Shown here: positions 6,711 to 13,504 of the stretch, piece after piece
Numbering within the stretch: the first letter of the stretch is position 1
Layout: each line of letters opens with the position of its first letter
Assembly: GCA_036398095.1 (NCBI GenBank)
Contig: DASWHR010000123.1
Span: 1-15,243, forward strand
Reading direction: 5' to 3'
Source of the DNA: DASWHR01 sp036398095
GTDB lineage: Bacteria; Actinomycetota; AC-67
DNA: 15,243 bases
Translations under genes and position numbers: made by a program
Notes under the pieces: generated by a model
Told to the model about the DNA's origin: nothing
Seen by the model: the letters and a program-made list of their open reading frames with translations, nothing else
Databases searched by the model: none

Positions 6711-6727
6711 GCCCTGGGACCCCGCGG

Positions 6728-8065
6728 TCAGGAGCCGGCGACGGTCATCTCGCCGATGAGCAGCGTCGGCGAGCCGGTGCTTCCGAAGAATCGAAGGTCG
6801 CTGCCGACGTCGGTGATCGCGCCCAGGATCTGAAGGATCGTTCCCGCGATCGCCGCTTCGCGGATCGGCATCGGGTCGGCGCCCCCGTCGTGGACGAGTC
6901 CGGTCACGCCGACGCTGAAGTCTCCTGAGATGGGGTTCGCGCCCGAATGCACGCCGATGAGATCTTGCACGAGCAGCGCGCGACCGGCTTTGCCCAGCAG
7001 CCCGGCCTGATCGAGCGACCCCGGCGCGACGAACAAGTTCGACGGACCGACGCCCGGCGTGGACTTGAAGCCGGCGCGTCCCGCATTGCCGGTCGAATGC
7101 CCGCCCATGCGCCTCGCGGTGTAGGTGTTGTGCAGAAAGCCTCGCAGCACACCGGCTTCGATCAGGGGCGTGCGGCGCGTGGGGACTCCCTCGTCGTCGA
7201 ACGGCGAAGCCCCCGGCCCTTTCAATTCACGTCCGTCGTCCACGAGCGTGAACACGCCGGCCGCGACGGCCGCGCCTTCCTTGCCGGCGAACAAGCTGCG
7301 TCCCTTCAGCACGGCTTCGGCCGTCAGCCCCGCCGCCAGCACGCCCAGGAACGACGCGGCCGCATACGGATCCAGCAAGACCGGCATCTTTTCGGTCGCG
7401 GGCTTGCGCGCTCCCAGCATCCGGCTCGCGCGCGTCGCCGCCTCGGTTCCGCATCGCGCAAGGTTCAAGTGCTCGGGCGCGCGCGCCAGCTCGAACGAAA
7501 AGCCGGTCTGCGTCTCGTCGCCTTGGTTCGCCAGCGCCGACACCACGGCCCAGCAGTCGCCGCGCTCGACTTCGGCCGCGACGCCGCGCGTCGAGCGAAT
7601 CGCCACGCGCGAGATCGAATCGCCGTACTGGGCTTCCTCGACGCCGGTCACCCGCGGATCGGCCGCGCGGGTGAGGCGTTCCAACTCCAGCGCGAGCGCG
7701 ACCTTGGCGTCGGTGGAGGTGGCGGCGATCTGCGGAAGATAGATGCCGTCGAGCGGCTCGATCGGCTCGGGCTCGGGAAGCACGTTGCCGTCGTCGGCCG
7801 AGCCGAGCACCGCGTTCGCGCGCGCCTGTTCGACGACGGCCCGCACCTCGTCGGGATCCGGGTCGGCCGCGTAGGCGTAGCCGACCCGGCCGCCGTCGAT
7901 GATCCGCACGCCCAAGCCGCGCGCCTCGGCGCTTGTCAGCGACTCGACCCGGCCGTCGTAGACCTTCACGTCGGTCTTGCGGCCCCATTCGGCGTAGGCC
8001 TCCAGATGCTCGTCGCCGGCGGCCGCGTCGAGCGCGGCGCGACACAATGCGTCGAGGTCGCTCAT
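6728..8065 (-). CDS. pmbA: PmbA/TldE-type metalloprotease partner (TldD/PmbA family)
   Basis: The 445-aa product is the non-catalytic half of the TldD/TldE heterodimer, which degrades unfolded peptides and, in enterobacteria, matures microcin B17 and processes CcdA. It lacks the HExxxH zinc motif found in its partner and carries the PmbA hallmarks: FDDEGVPTRRTPLIEAGVL, a long TGNAGRAGFKSTPGVGPSN block and GANPISGDFSVGVTGL near the C-terminus. The ATG at 8065 is preferred over an upstream in-frame start because GGAGGA lies 5 nt before it and it overlaps the tldD stop (ATGA). This gives strict 1:1 coupling with tldD, as expected for a heterodimer. No small precursor-peptide gene is visible beside the pair, so the substrate is unknown. 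Confidence 0.92.
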   Translation of the reverse strand: MSDLDALCRAALDAAAGDEHLEAYAEWGRKTDVKVYDGRVESLTSAEARGLGVRIIDGGRVGYAYAADPDPDEVRAVVEQARANAVLGSADDGNVLPEPEPIEPLDGIYLPQIAATSTDAKVALALELERLTRAADPRVTGVEEAQYGDSISRVAIRSTRGVAAEVERGDCWAVVSALANQGDETQTGFSFELARAPEHLNLARCGTEAATRASRMLGARKPATEKMPVLLDPYAAASFLGVLAAGLTAEAVLKGRSLFAGKEGAAVAAGVFTLVDDGRELKGPGASPFDDEGVPTRRTPLIEAGVLRGFLHNTYTARRMGGHSTGNAGRAGFKSTPGVGPSNLFVAPGSLDQAGLLGKAGRALLVQDLIGVHSGANPISGDFSVGVTGLVHDGGADPMPIREAAIAGTILQILGAITDVGSDLRFFGSTGSPTLLIGEMTVAGS

Positions 8066-9459
8066 CCGGTTCCTCCGACGGTGATCTTGGCGATGCGCAC
8101 GGTCGGCATGCCGGTCGTGACCGGAACGCTTTGCGCGTCCTTGCCGCACACACCCCACCAGACTTCGAAGTCGCGTCCGACCGCGTCGATTCGGGCGAGG
8201 ATGTCGGGGCCGTTGCCGATCAGGTTCGCGCCGCGCACCGGTGTGGTGATCGTGCCGTTTTCGATCAGGTAGGCCTCGGTCAACCCGAACACGAAGTCTC
8301 CGGTCGCGGTGTTGACCTGGCCGCCGCCGAACGACTTGGCATACAAGCCCTTCTTCGTTCCGCGGAGGATCTCATCCGGGTCGTCGCGACCGGGAAGGAT
8401 CGAGGAGTTCGTCATTCGCGGGATCGGCAGATGCGCATAGGACTGCCGTCGCCCGTTGCCCGACTGCTTCAAGCTCATCGCCCGCGCCCGGATCCGGTCG
8501 GTCAGGTATCCGGTCAGCACGCCGTCCTCGAACAGCATCGTGCGCTGGGAGGGCGTGCCTTCGTCGTCGAAGGCGAACGATCCCCACGAGCCCGGAAGGT
8601 TTCCTTCGTCAACGCCGCTGACCAGTTCGCTGCCGATCTTTTCCCCGGCACGGTCGCGGTAGACGCTTGCATGCTTGTGGCACAGATCGGCTTCCAGACC
8701 GTGCCCGCACGCTTCGTGGAAGAGCACACCGCCGCCGCCGGGCGCCAGGACGACCGGCATCTCGCCGGCCGGAGCGGGGACCGACCCGAGCATGACGATC
8801 GCCTGCCGCACCGCGACGGCTGCGACTGCGGCCGGCGGATAAGCGTCGAGGTGCTCGAACCCGGCCGAGGCGCCCGGCGAGTGGTATCCGGTCTGGATGA
8901 CGTCTCCGCGGGCCGCGACCACCTGACACGACACGCGCGTCCGCGTTCGGTTGTCGCGCACGAGCAACCCTTCGGAATTTGCGATCAGCACTCGCTGCGC
9001 GCCTTCGGCATACGACGCGATCACCTGACGGATCTCGCTGCCGCCCTCGGCGCGCGCGGCGTCGTCGACCGCCACGACGTAGGCGACCTTGCGGTCGGCC
9101 GGCACGTCGCGCGGATCGATCGCGACCGGGTTCAAGATCGTTTCGCGTTCGCGGCGCAGGTCGGTCGCGTCCACCCGGCGCTGATCGCTGAGCCCGGCCG
9201 CCGCCGCCTTCGCCGCGTCGATCAACGCATCGCGGTCGAGCCGGTTCGTGAACGCGAACGCGGTGGATTCGCCTTTGACGACGCGAATCCCGGCGCCGCG
9301 GTCGCGGCCGCTGACGAGCTCTTCGACCTTGCGATCTTCCAGACGGACCGAGGTCGAGTCGCGATCCTCGGCGAAGATCTCGGCGAACTCGCCGCCGGTG
9401 GCCAGCGCCGCCGACAGCACCGCGCGCAGCACGCCGTCGTCCAGATCCCAGGCAGTCAT
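8062..9459 (-). CDS. tldD: TldD-type zinc metalloprotease
   Basis: The catalytic half of the TldD/PmbA heterodimeric peptidase. The 465-aa protein has the zinc motif HEACGH (H248, E249, H253) after a Gly-rich stretch (PGGGG), and C438 in GVCGKDAQSVPV at the place of the cysteine ligand described for E. coli TldD. FDDEGTPSQRTMLFEDGVL and NTATGDFVFGLTEAYLIENG are further family blocks. The ATG at 9459 is selected because family similarity starts there and a TAGAAT -10 box lies 8 nt before it; the same frame stays open for another 1.9 kb upstream, but only as antisense to the membrane-protein gene. The next gene, pmbA, overlaps its stop by 4 nt. Confidence 0.94.
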   Translation of the reverse strand: MTAWDLDDGVLRAVLSAALATGGEFAEIFAEDRDSTSVRLEDRKVEELVSGRDRGAGIRVVKGESTAFAFTNRLDRDALIDAAKAAAAGLSDQRRVDATDLRRERETILNPVAIDPRDVPADRKVAYVVAVDDAARAEGGSEIRQVIASYAEGAQRVLIANSEGLLVRDNRTRTRVSCQVVAARGDVIQTGYHSPGASAGFEHLDAYPPAAVAAVAVRQAIVMLGSVPAPAGEMPVVLAPGGGGVLFHEACGHGLEADLCHKHASVYRDRAGEKIGSELVSGVDEGNLPGSWGSFAFDDEGTPSQRTMLFEDGVLTGYLTDRIRARAMSLKQSGNGRRQSYAHLPIPRMTNSSILPGRDDPDEILRGTKKGLYAKSFGGGQVNTATGDFVFGLTEAYLIENGTITTPVRGANLIGNGPDILARIDAVGRDFEVWWGVCGKDAQSVPVTTGMPTVRIAKITVGGTG

Positions 9460-9467
9460 GAGCCGCG

Positions 9468-9473
9468 ATTCTA
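9468..9473 (-). promoter_or_regulatory. TAGAAT -10 box of tldD (leaderless start)
   Basis: TAGAAT on the minus strand stands 8 nt before the tldD ATG, a spacing that places the transcription start at or next to the initiation codon. No Shine-Dalgarno sequence or good -35 is present. Its upstream DNA is the coding start of the divergent gene. Confidence 0.45.
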
Positions 9474-9480
9474 CGCCCGA

Positions 9481-9486
9481 TAGACT
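9481..9486 (+). promoter_or_regulatory. TAGACT -10 box of the membrane-protein gene (leaderless start)
   Basis: TAGACT stands 9 nt before the ATG at 9496 and lies only 7 bp from the divergent tldD -10 box. The same hexamer precedes galU. No Shine-Dalgarno site or convincing -35 is visible, so a leaderless mRNA is inferred. Confidence 0.4.
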
Positions 9487-9495
9487 CGCCGCGGC

Positions 9496-11436
9496 ATGAA
9501 GCGAATCGCCGTGCTCGCCGCGCTGACACTGACGATCCTGCTGCCGGGGACTTCGGTGGCCGCCGCGACCGCTGAATTCCAGACCGGCGAGGGGCGAATC
9601 GTCGTGCTTCGCCTGGATGGAACCTCGCTGGACGATTGGCTGCGCGCCGATACGTTCCATCTGCGGCGAGCGGTGCGCGAGGGAACGCCCGGCTTGCTGT
9701 CGGCGCGCACGGCGGCTGCGGCGCCCGCGTCCGAGGCCGCGTGCCTCGCCCGGAGCGACGCGGCGCTGGCCACCCTGGTCAACGGTTCTCGTTCGGACGG
9801 GAACGATCTCGATGAGGCCGGCCCGCTTCACGTCGCGCTGCAACGCGGCGGGGTCTCGATGCGCACGATCGCCGCGCCGCTCATCCGCGATTCGTCCTTT
9901 CCGACCGGTCGCCGAACCGATCAAACCCGGCTGGCGCAGCAGTTTCGAGCGGCCGGGGAGCGAGTAGTCCTGCTGGACGTTCCCGACACGCTCTTCGCCG
10001 ATTGCGCCGGCGGACGGCAACGCGACCGCTGGGTGGGCGTCGCGCTCGGACGCGCCGACGCGACCGTCGGGGTGGTCCGATCCTCGCTCGCCGAAGGGGA
10101 CCGGCTGATCGTGATCGGCGGCGTCGGGCCGCAACACCGCGAAGCCACGCGCAACTACCTGTCGGCCGCCACGATCGAAGACCCGACTCATGACGACGCA
10201 TCCATCCTCACGTCGCCGACCACACGCCGGCGAGGCGTCGTCTCGCTCACCGATGTCGCCGGCACCGTCGCTGCGCTCGCCGGGCTCGACGTCACGATCG
10301 GTGTCGGCCGGGCGTGGACGGGAATCGACGGAACGCTCGACGATCTTCGGCGCGCCGACGACGACTTTGCACATCAGAGCGCGATTCGCCTGCCCATCAT
10401 GCGCGGCTTCGTATGGCTTTCGGTCGTGCTGCTGACGCTCGCGGGGGTCGTCGTGCTCGCCGGACGCGGCCGCGCGCGGGCGGGACGCGTGCCGCGCTCG
10501 GGGCGGGACTGGATCGCGTTCGGGCTCGCGACGCTGACCGCCGCGCCGGCCGCCATGCTGATCGAGCCGTTCGCCGGCTCGCGCTCGCTCGCCCTCTCGG
10601 TCGCCGTCATCGTCGCCGGGGCCGCGGTCATCGCCGCGATCGCGAGCGCCGCGCGCGGCCTTGCCGGCGCCCCCGCCGTCTGCGCCGGCATCGCCGCCTG
10701 GGGCTTGATCGCCTTCGTCGGAGAAGGCGAGTTGGGCGCGCGATCGGTCCTTTCGTATTCGGTCGCGGGCGGCGATCGTTTCTTCGGCGTCGGAAACGAG
10801 ATGATGGGCGTCGCGATCGCCGGCACGCTTCTGGCGCTCGCGCAATGGCTCGACGGATGGCCCGCGGCCGTGAAGTGGGCGCCGGCGATCGCGCTGATCG
10901 TCACCGGCGCGATGGCGGCACCCGTCACCGGCGCGAAGTTCGGCTCGATCTTGGTATCGGTTCCTGCGTTCGGCTTCTTCGTGGTCCGCGCGTTCGGCAA
11001 GCGGCCCGGACGCGAAACGGCGCTCGGGTTGGCGATCGCGACGGTCCTGCTGGCCGGGATCTTCGCGGCCTGGGATCTGATGTCGGACCCTCAAGCGCAA
11101 TCGCACGTCGCGCGGGCGATCGCCGACGGCGACACCATCGGCCGCAAGATCGGCGCGGCGGTGCGACTCGCCGCCGGCTCCTACTGGACGGCCGGCGTCC
11201 TGGTCCCGGCGATCATCGCGGCGACCTTCCTCCGGCGGCGCCCGACCTTGGTCGCCCGCGGAACGTGGGCACATCCGAATTTGCGAGCCGCATTGTCCGC
11301 CAGCGCGATCGCGGCTGCCACGGCCATCGCCTTCAACGACGCCGGCATCCTCGCGGCAGCGCTGATTAGCATTCTTGCCACCGCCGCCTTCTTGAGCGCA
11401 TTGCTGATCGGACAAGCCGCCCGCGTGGACGCTTGA
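9496..11436 (+). CDS. Polytopic membrane protein with degenerate alkaline-phosphatase-like ectodomain
   Basis: The 646-aa protein starts with a signal peptide (1-24, ending VAAATA). An outside domain follows (about 30-300) that resembles the alkaline-phosphatase superfamily in outline: VVLRLDGTSL at 36-45 recalls the first metal-binding strand, and SLTDVAGTVAALAGL (250-264) recalls the usual TDIxPTxLxLxG block. The SDHG-type metal motif is absent, so catalysis is doubtful. The C-terminal half (304-643) has about ten membrane spans with RFFGVGNE (428-435), GAKFG (479-483) and NDAGI (614-618). I recall similar motifs in uncharacterised proteins of Gram-positive bacteria, but no function is known to me. 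A role in envelope or lipid-linked glycan metabolism is only a guess. It starts 36 bp from divergent tldD; the response-regulator gene follows almost directly. Confidence 0.8.
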   Translation: MKRIAVLAALTLTILLPGTSVAAATAEFQTGEGRIVVLRLDGTSLDDWLRADTFHLRRAVREGTPGLLSARTAAAAPASEAACLARSDAALATLVNGSRSDGNDLDEAGPLHVALQRGGVSMRTIAAPLIRDSSFPTGRRTDQTRLAQQFRAAGERVVLLDVPDTLFADCAGGRQRDRWVGVALGRADATVGVVRSSLAEGDRLIVIGGVGPQHREATRNYLSAATIEDPTHDDASILTSPTTRRRGVVSLTDVAGTVAALAGLDVTIGVGRAWTGIDGTLDDLRRADDDFAHQSAIRLPIMRGFVWLSVVLLTLAGVVVLAGRGRARAGRVPRSGRDWIAFGLATLTAAPAAMLIEPFAGSRSLALSVAVIVAGAAVIAAIASAARGLAGAPAVCAGIAAWGLIAFVGEGELGARSVLSYSVAGGDRFFGVGNEMMGVAIAGTLLALAQWLDGWPAAVKWAPAIALIVTGAMAAPVTGAKFGSILVSVPAFGFFVVRAFGKRPGRETALGLAIATVLLAGIFAAWDLMSDPQAQSHVARAIADGDTIGRKIGAAVRLAAGSYWTAGVLVPAIIAATFLRRRPTLVARGTWAHPNLRAALSASAIAAATAIAFNDAGILAAALISILATAAFLSALLIGQAARVDA

Positions 11437-11461
11437 CGGGCCGGACGACCTACGCGACGAT
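11433..11461 (+). promoter_or_regulatory. Candidate promoter of the response-regulator gene
   Basis: TTGACG (11433-11438), a 17-nt spacer and GACGAT (11456-11461) lie over the end of the membrane-protein gene. Seven nucleotides separate the -10 from the ATG at 11469, matching the leaderless geometry seen at the tetR gene. The -35 fits consensus at 5 of 6, the -10 poorly. Confidence 0.35.
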
Positions 11462-11468
11462 GGCGCCC

Positions 11469-12152
11469 ATGGACAACGAGCCGGAGTCCCGCGCGAGTTC
11501 CGCGCCCACCCGCGTGCTCATCGTCGACGATCACGCCGCGTTCGCCGAGCCGCTTGCCGCGGTGCTCGGCTTGCAGCAAGACATGGAATGCGCGGGAATC
11601 GCAGGACGATGCGACGAGGCGATCAAGATGGCCGAAGAATTGCGCCCCGACGTCGTGCTCATGGACGTCCAGCTCCCCGACGACGACGGAATCGACGCCG
11701 CGCACCGGGTCAAGGAAGTGTCGCCGGATTCGCGCGTGCTGATCTTGACTGCCTATTCGGAGGTGGACGTCATGGCCCGCGCGGCGGCGGCGGGGGCGGC
11801 CGGCTTCATTCCGAAGGAGACCGCGCTGGCCGACATCCTTCACGCCATTCGAACCGCGCGGGACGGCGGGATGCTGGTTGAAGGAAACTCATTGACGGCC
11901 TTGCTCGCGCACATCCGCTCCGTGGACGAGCCGCGTCCCGCGACCACGACCATCGAGCTGACGCCTCGCGAATTCGACGTGCTGGCGTTGATGGGCGAAG
12001 GCAGGGACGCGCAGACGATCGCGCGATCGCTTGGCATTACGGTTCTGACCTGTCGCGGCCACATCAAGAAGATTCACTCGAAGCTCGGGGTCCACAGCCA
12101 GCTCGAAGCCGTCGTGACCGCGATGCGACTCGGCCTGCTGCCCTCGCCCTGA
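11469..12152 (+). CDS. NarL/FixJ-type response regulator (orphan)
   Basis: The 227-aa protein has an N-terminal receiver domain and a C-terminal LuxR-type helix-turn-helix. Receiver residues are intact: the acidic pair D20/D21 (IVDDH), phospho-acceptor D66 (LMDVQLP), T94 (LILTAYS) and K116 (FIPKE). The DNA-binding part starts at about residue 161 (ELTPREFDVLALMGEG) and ends with a recognition helix reading TVLTCRGHIKKIHSKLGVHSQLEAV. No histidine kinase gene is in the window, so its partner is unknown. Two ATGs compete, 11460 and 11469; the latter is favoured by a -35/-10 pair ending 7 nt before it, but a TTG at 11433 overlapping the previous stop is possible too. It is convergent with the MBL-fold gene, 25 bp apart. 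Confidence 0.9.
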   Translation: MDNEPESRASSAPTRVLIVDDHAAFAEPLAAVLGLQQDMECAGIAGRCDEAIKMAEELRPDVVLMDVQLPDDDGIDAAHRVKEVSPDSRVLILTAYSEVDVMARAAAAGAAGFIPKETALADILHAIRTARDGGMLVEGNSLTALLAHIRSVDEPRPATTTIELTPREFDVLALMGEGRDAQTIARSLGITVLTCRGHIKKIHSKLGVHSQLEAVVTAMRLGLLPSP

Positions 12153-12177
12153 ACCGCGCCAACGGCCGGCGAGAAAT

Positions 12178-13005
12178 CTAGAACGGAATGGTTTCGCCTT
12201 CGCGGGCGGCGTCGATATTGACGTGCCCGTCGGCGATCTCGCGTGCCCGCGCAAGCTGGGCGTCCAAGTCGGCGTCGGTGTGAAGCGGATCGTGATGGAA
12301 CAGCAGCAGCTTGCCGACTTTCGCGGCGGCCGCGAACGCAACGACTTGATCGACGGCCGAATGCCCCCAGCCGATCCGGCTGGGATATTCGGTTTCGGTG
12401 TACTGCGCGTCGTGCATCAGCACGTCCACGCCGTGCGCGATCGCGTGGCCGGATAGCCACGCCGGATCGATGTCGCGCACACCACCGCGGAACGGCTCGT
12501 GATCGGGCATGTAGGCAAGCGACTGATCCCCGTCTTCGATTCGGTACCCCACAGCCGGACCCGAGTGCGTGATGTGCTGGCTGAACAGTCGCGCCGACCC
12601 GATCGACCATTCGCCGTCGGGCGCATCCAGGAACGTGAGCTTGGACGGGACGTCGGACAGATGAACCGGGAACAGCGGCGGCGACAGATAGCCTTCGATC
12701 CGCCGGATGAGCGACTTCATCGGCGAGGACGGTCCGTAGACGGTGATCTCGCACTCGGCGCGCCACAGGGCGCTGAAGAAGCCCAAGCCTTCCAAGTGAT
12801 CCAGATGAAGGTGGGTCAGCAGCAGGAAGACCTTCTTCGGCATCTCGCGCAGTCCGAGCGTGCGAATGCCGGTGCCGGCGTCGAGCACGATCAGCGTCCC
12901 ATCGTCGAGCTGCACTTCAACGCACGAGGTGTTGCCGCCGTAGCGCACCGTGTCCGGGCCCGGCGCAGCGAGCGAACCGCGACATCCCCAGATCTTGGCT
13001 TTCAT
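12178..13005 (-). CDS. Metallo-beta-lactamase-fold hydrolase (PhnP/COG1235-like)
   Basis: The 275-aa cytoplasmic protein begins MKAKIWGCRGS and continues with PGPDTVRYGGNTSCVEV, a signature of a group of stand-alone MBL-fold hydrolases annotated as phosphodiesterase-like. Metal ligands are visible: HLHLDH at 65-70, H144/H147, D168 (MPDHE) and H198-D199 (MHDAQYT). H215 (GWGHS) and HHDP at 237-240 follow. The set is complete, so it should bind two metal ions and hydrolyse a phosphodiester or similar ester; the substrate cannot be assigned. The ATG at 13005 is where family similarity begins; upstream open frame has none. It lies 17 bp downstream of a PAS-only gene on the same strand and probably shares its transcript. 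Confidence 0.87.
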   Translation of the reverse strand: MKAKIWGCRGSLAAPGPDTVRYGGNTSCVEVQLDDGTLIVLDAGTGIRTLGLREMPKKVFLLLTHLHLDHLEGLGFFSALWRAECEITVYGPSSPMKSLIRRIEGYLSPPLFPVHLSDVPSKLTFLDAPDGEWSIGSARLFSQHITHSGPAVGYRIEDGDQSLAYMPDHEPFRGGVRDIDPAWLSGHAIAHGVDVLMHDAQYTETEYPSRIGWGHSAVDQVVAFAAAAKVGKLLLFHHDPLHTDADLDAQLARAREIADGHVNIDAAREGETIPF

Positions 13006-13022
13006 CGTCTGCGCGCCCCGCC

Positions 13023-13424
13023 CTATTCGGGCTCCTCCCAGAAGATCGCGACGGCGCCGGAGAACTCCGTGGGGCTTGCAAGAAGCGGAAACGACGACAC
13101 TTGGATCAGGCGAGAGACGCCGTCGAGCCCGGTGATGCGCATGCTGCGATGCGCGGGACGACGCTGCTGAAGCGCAATGCCGATCGGCATGTCCTGAACC
13201 TGCATCGGCGTCCCGTCCACCTCGGTGGGAACCCAAAGGCTCGACCATTCAGCCGCCGCCAGCTCGCCGGTTTCGGCGAAGCGGCGGCCCAGGATTTGCT
13301 CGGCCGGCTCGTTATAGAAGACGAGCGTGCCGGCCGCGTCGACGACGAACAGCGGGGTTGCGAGATTCTCCGCGAGGTCTCGAGCCAGGATCAACGCAAG
13401 GTTCTTGTACTGAGTTCGCTCCAT
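13023..13424 (-). CDS. Stand-alone PAS-domain sensor protein
   Basis: The 133-aa product has a single PAS fold covering about residues 15-130: LATPLFVVDAAGTLVFYNEPAEQILGR is the typical first half, and SMRITGLDGVSRLIQVSSFPL leads to the final strands (GAVAIFWEEPE). There is no kinase, cyclase, DNA-binding or other output domain and no membrane span. Such proteins may sense a small molecule or redox state and act by protein contact. The ATG at 13424 is preferred over one at 13463 because the PAS similarity starts soon after it and a TACGCT -10 box lies 9 nt before it. The MBL-fold gene follows by 17 bp, making a PAS-MBL pair. Confidence 0.82.
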   Translation of the reverse strand: MERTQYKNLALILARDLAENLATPLFVVDAAGTLVFYNEPAEQILGRRFAETGELAAAEWSSLWVPTEVDGTPMQVQDMPIGIALQQRRPAHRSMRITGLDGVSRLIQVSSFPLLASPTEFSGAVAIFWEEPE

Positions 13425-13433
13425 TGGACCCGC

Positions 13434-13439
13434 AGCGTA
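13434..13439 (-). promoter_or_regulatory. TACGCT -10 box of the PAS gene
   Basis: TACGCT on the minus strand (within GATACGCT) lies 9 nt before the ATG at 13424, consistent with a leaderless or near-leaderless mRNA. The -35 region is poor. It falls in the 80-bp gap after the pirin gene and supports separate expression of the PAS-MBL unit. Confidence 0.35.
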
Positions 13440-13504
13440 TCGGCCGGGACGGTGCTCGGACAAGACCTTGGTTGATCGCGGTCACTCCGAATGTGTGCGC
13501 ACGG

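Noticed and set aside
6728..9495. A ribosomally made peptide precursor for TldD/PmbA
   Set aside because: The pair can mature peptides such as microcin B17, but no short gene with a ribosome-binding site fits in the 36-bp and 54-bp gaps around it.
9460..11415. Long minus-strand open frame continuing upstream of tldD for 1.9 kb
   Set aside because: It is antisense to the membrane-protein gene, and its translation is low-complexity (Arg, Asp, Gly, Ala, Glu) without domains. High-GC codon bias keeps such shadow frames open. Only the part from 9459 down is tldD.
12153..12177. Possible shared terminator between the response regulator and MBL genes
   Set aside because: The stem CGCC/GGCG is only 4 bp and no T-run follows on either strand.
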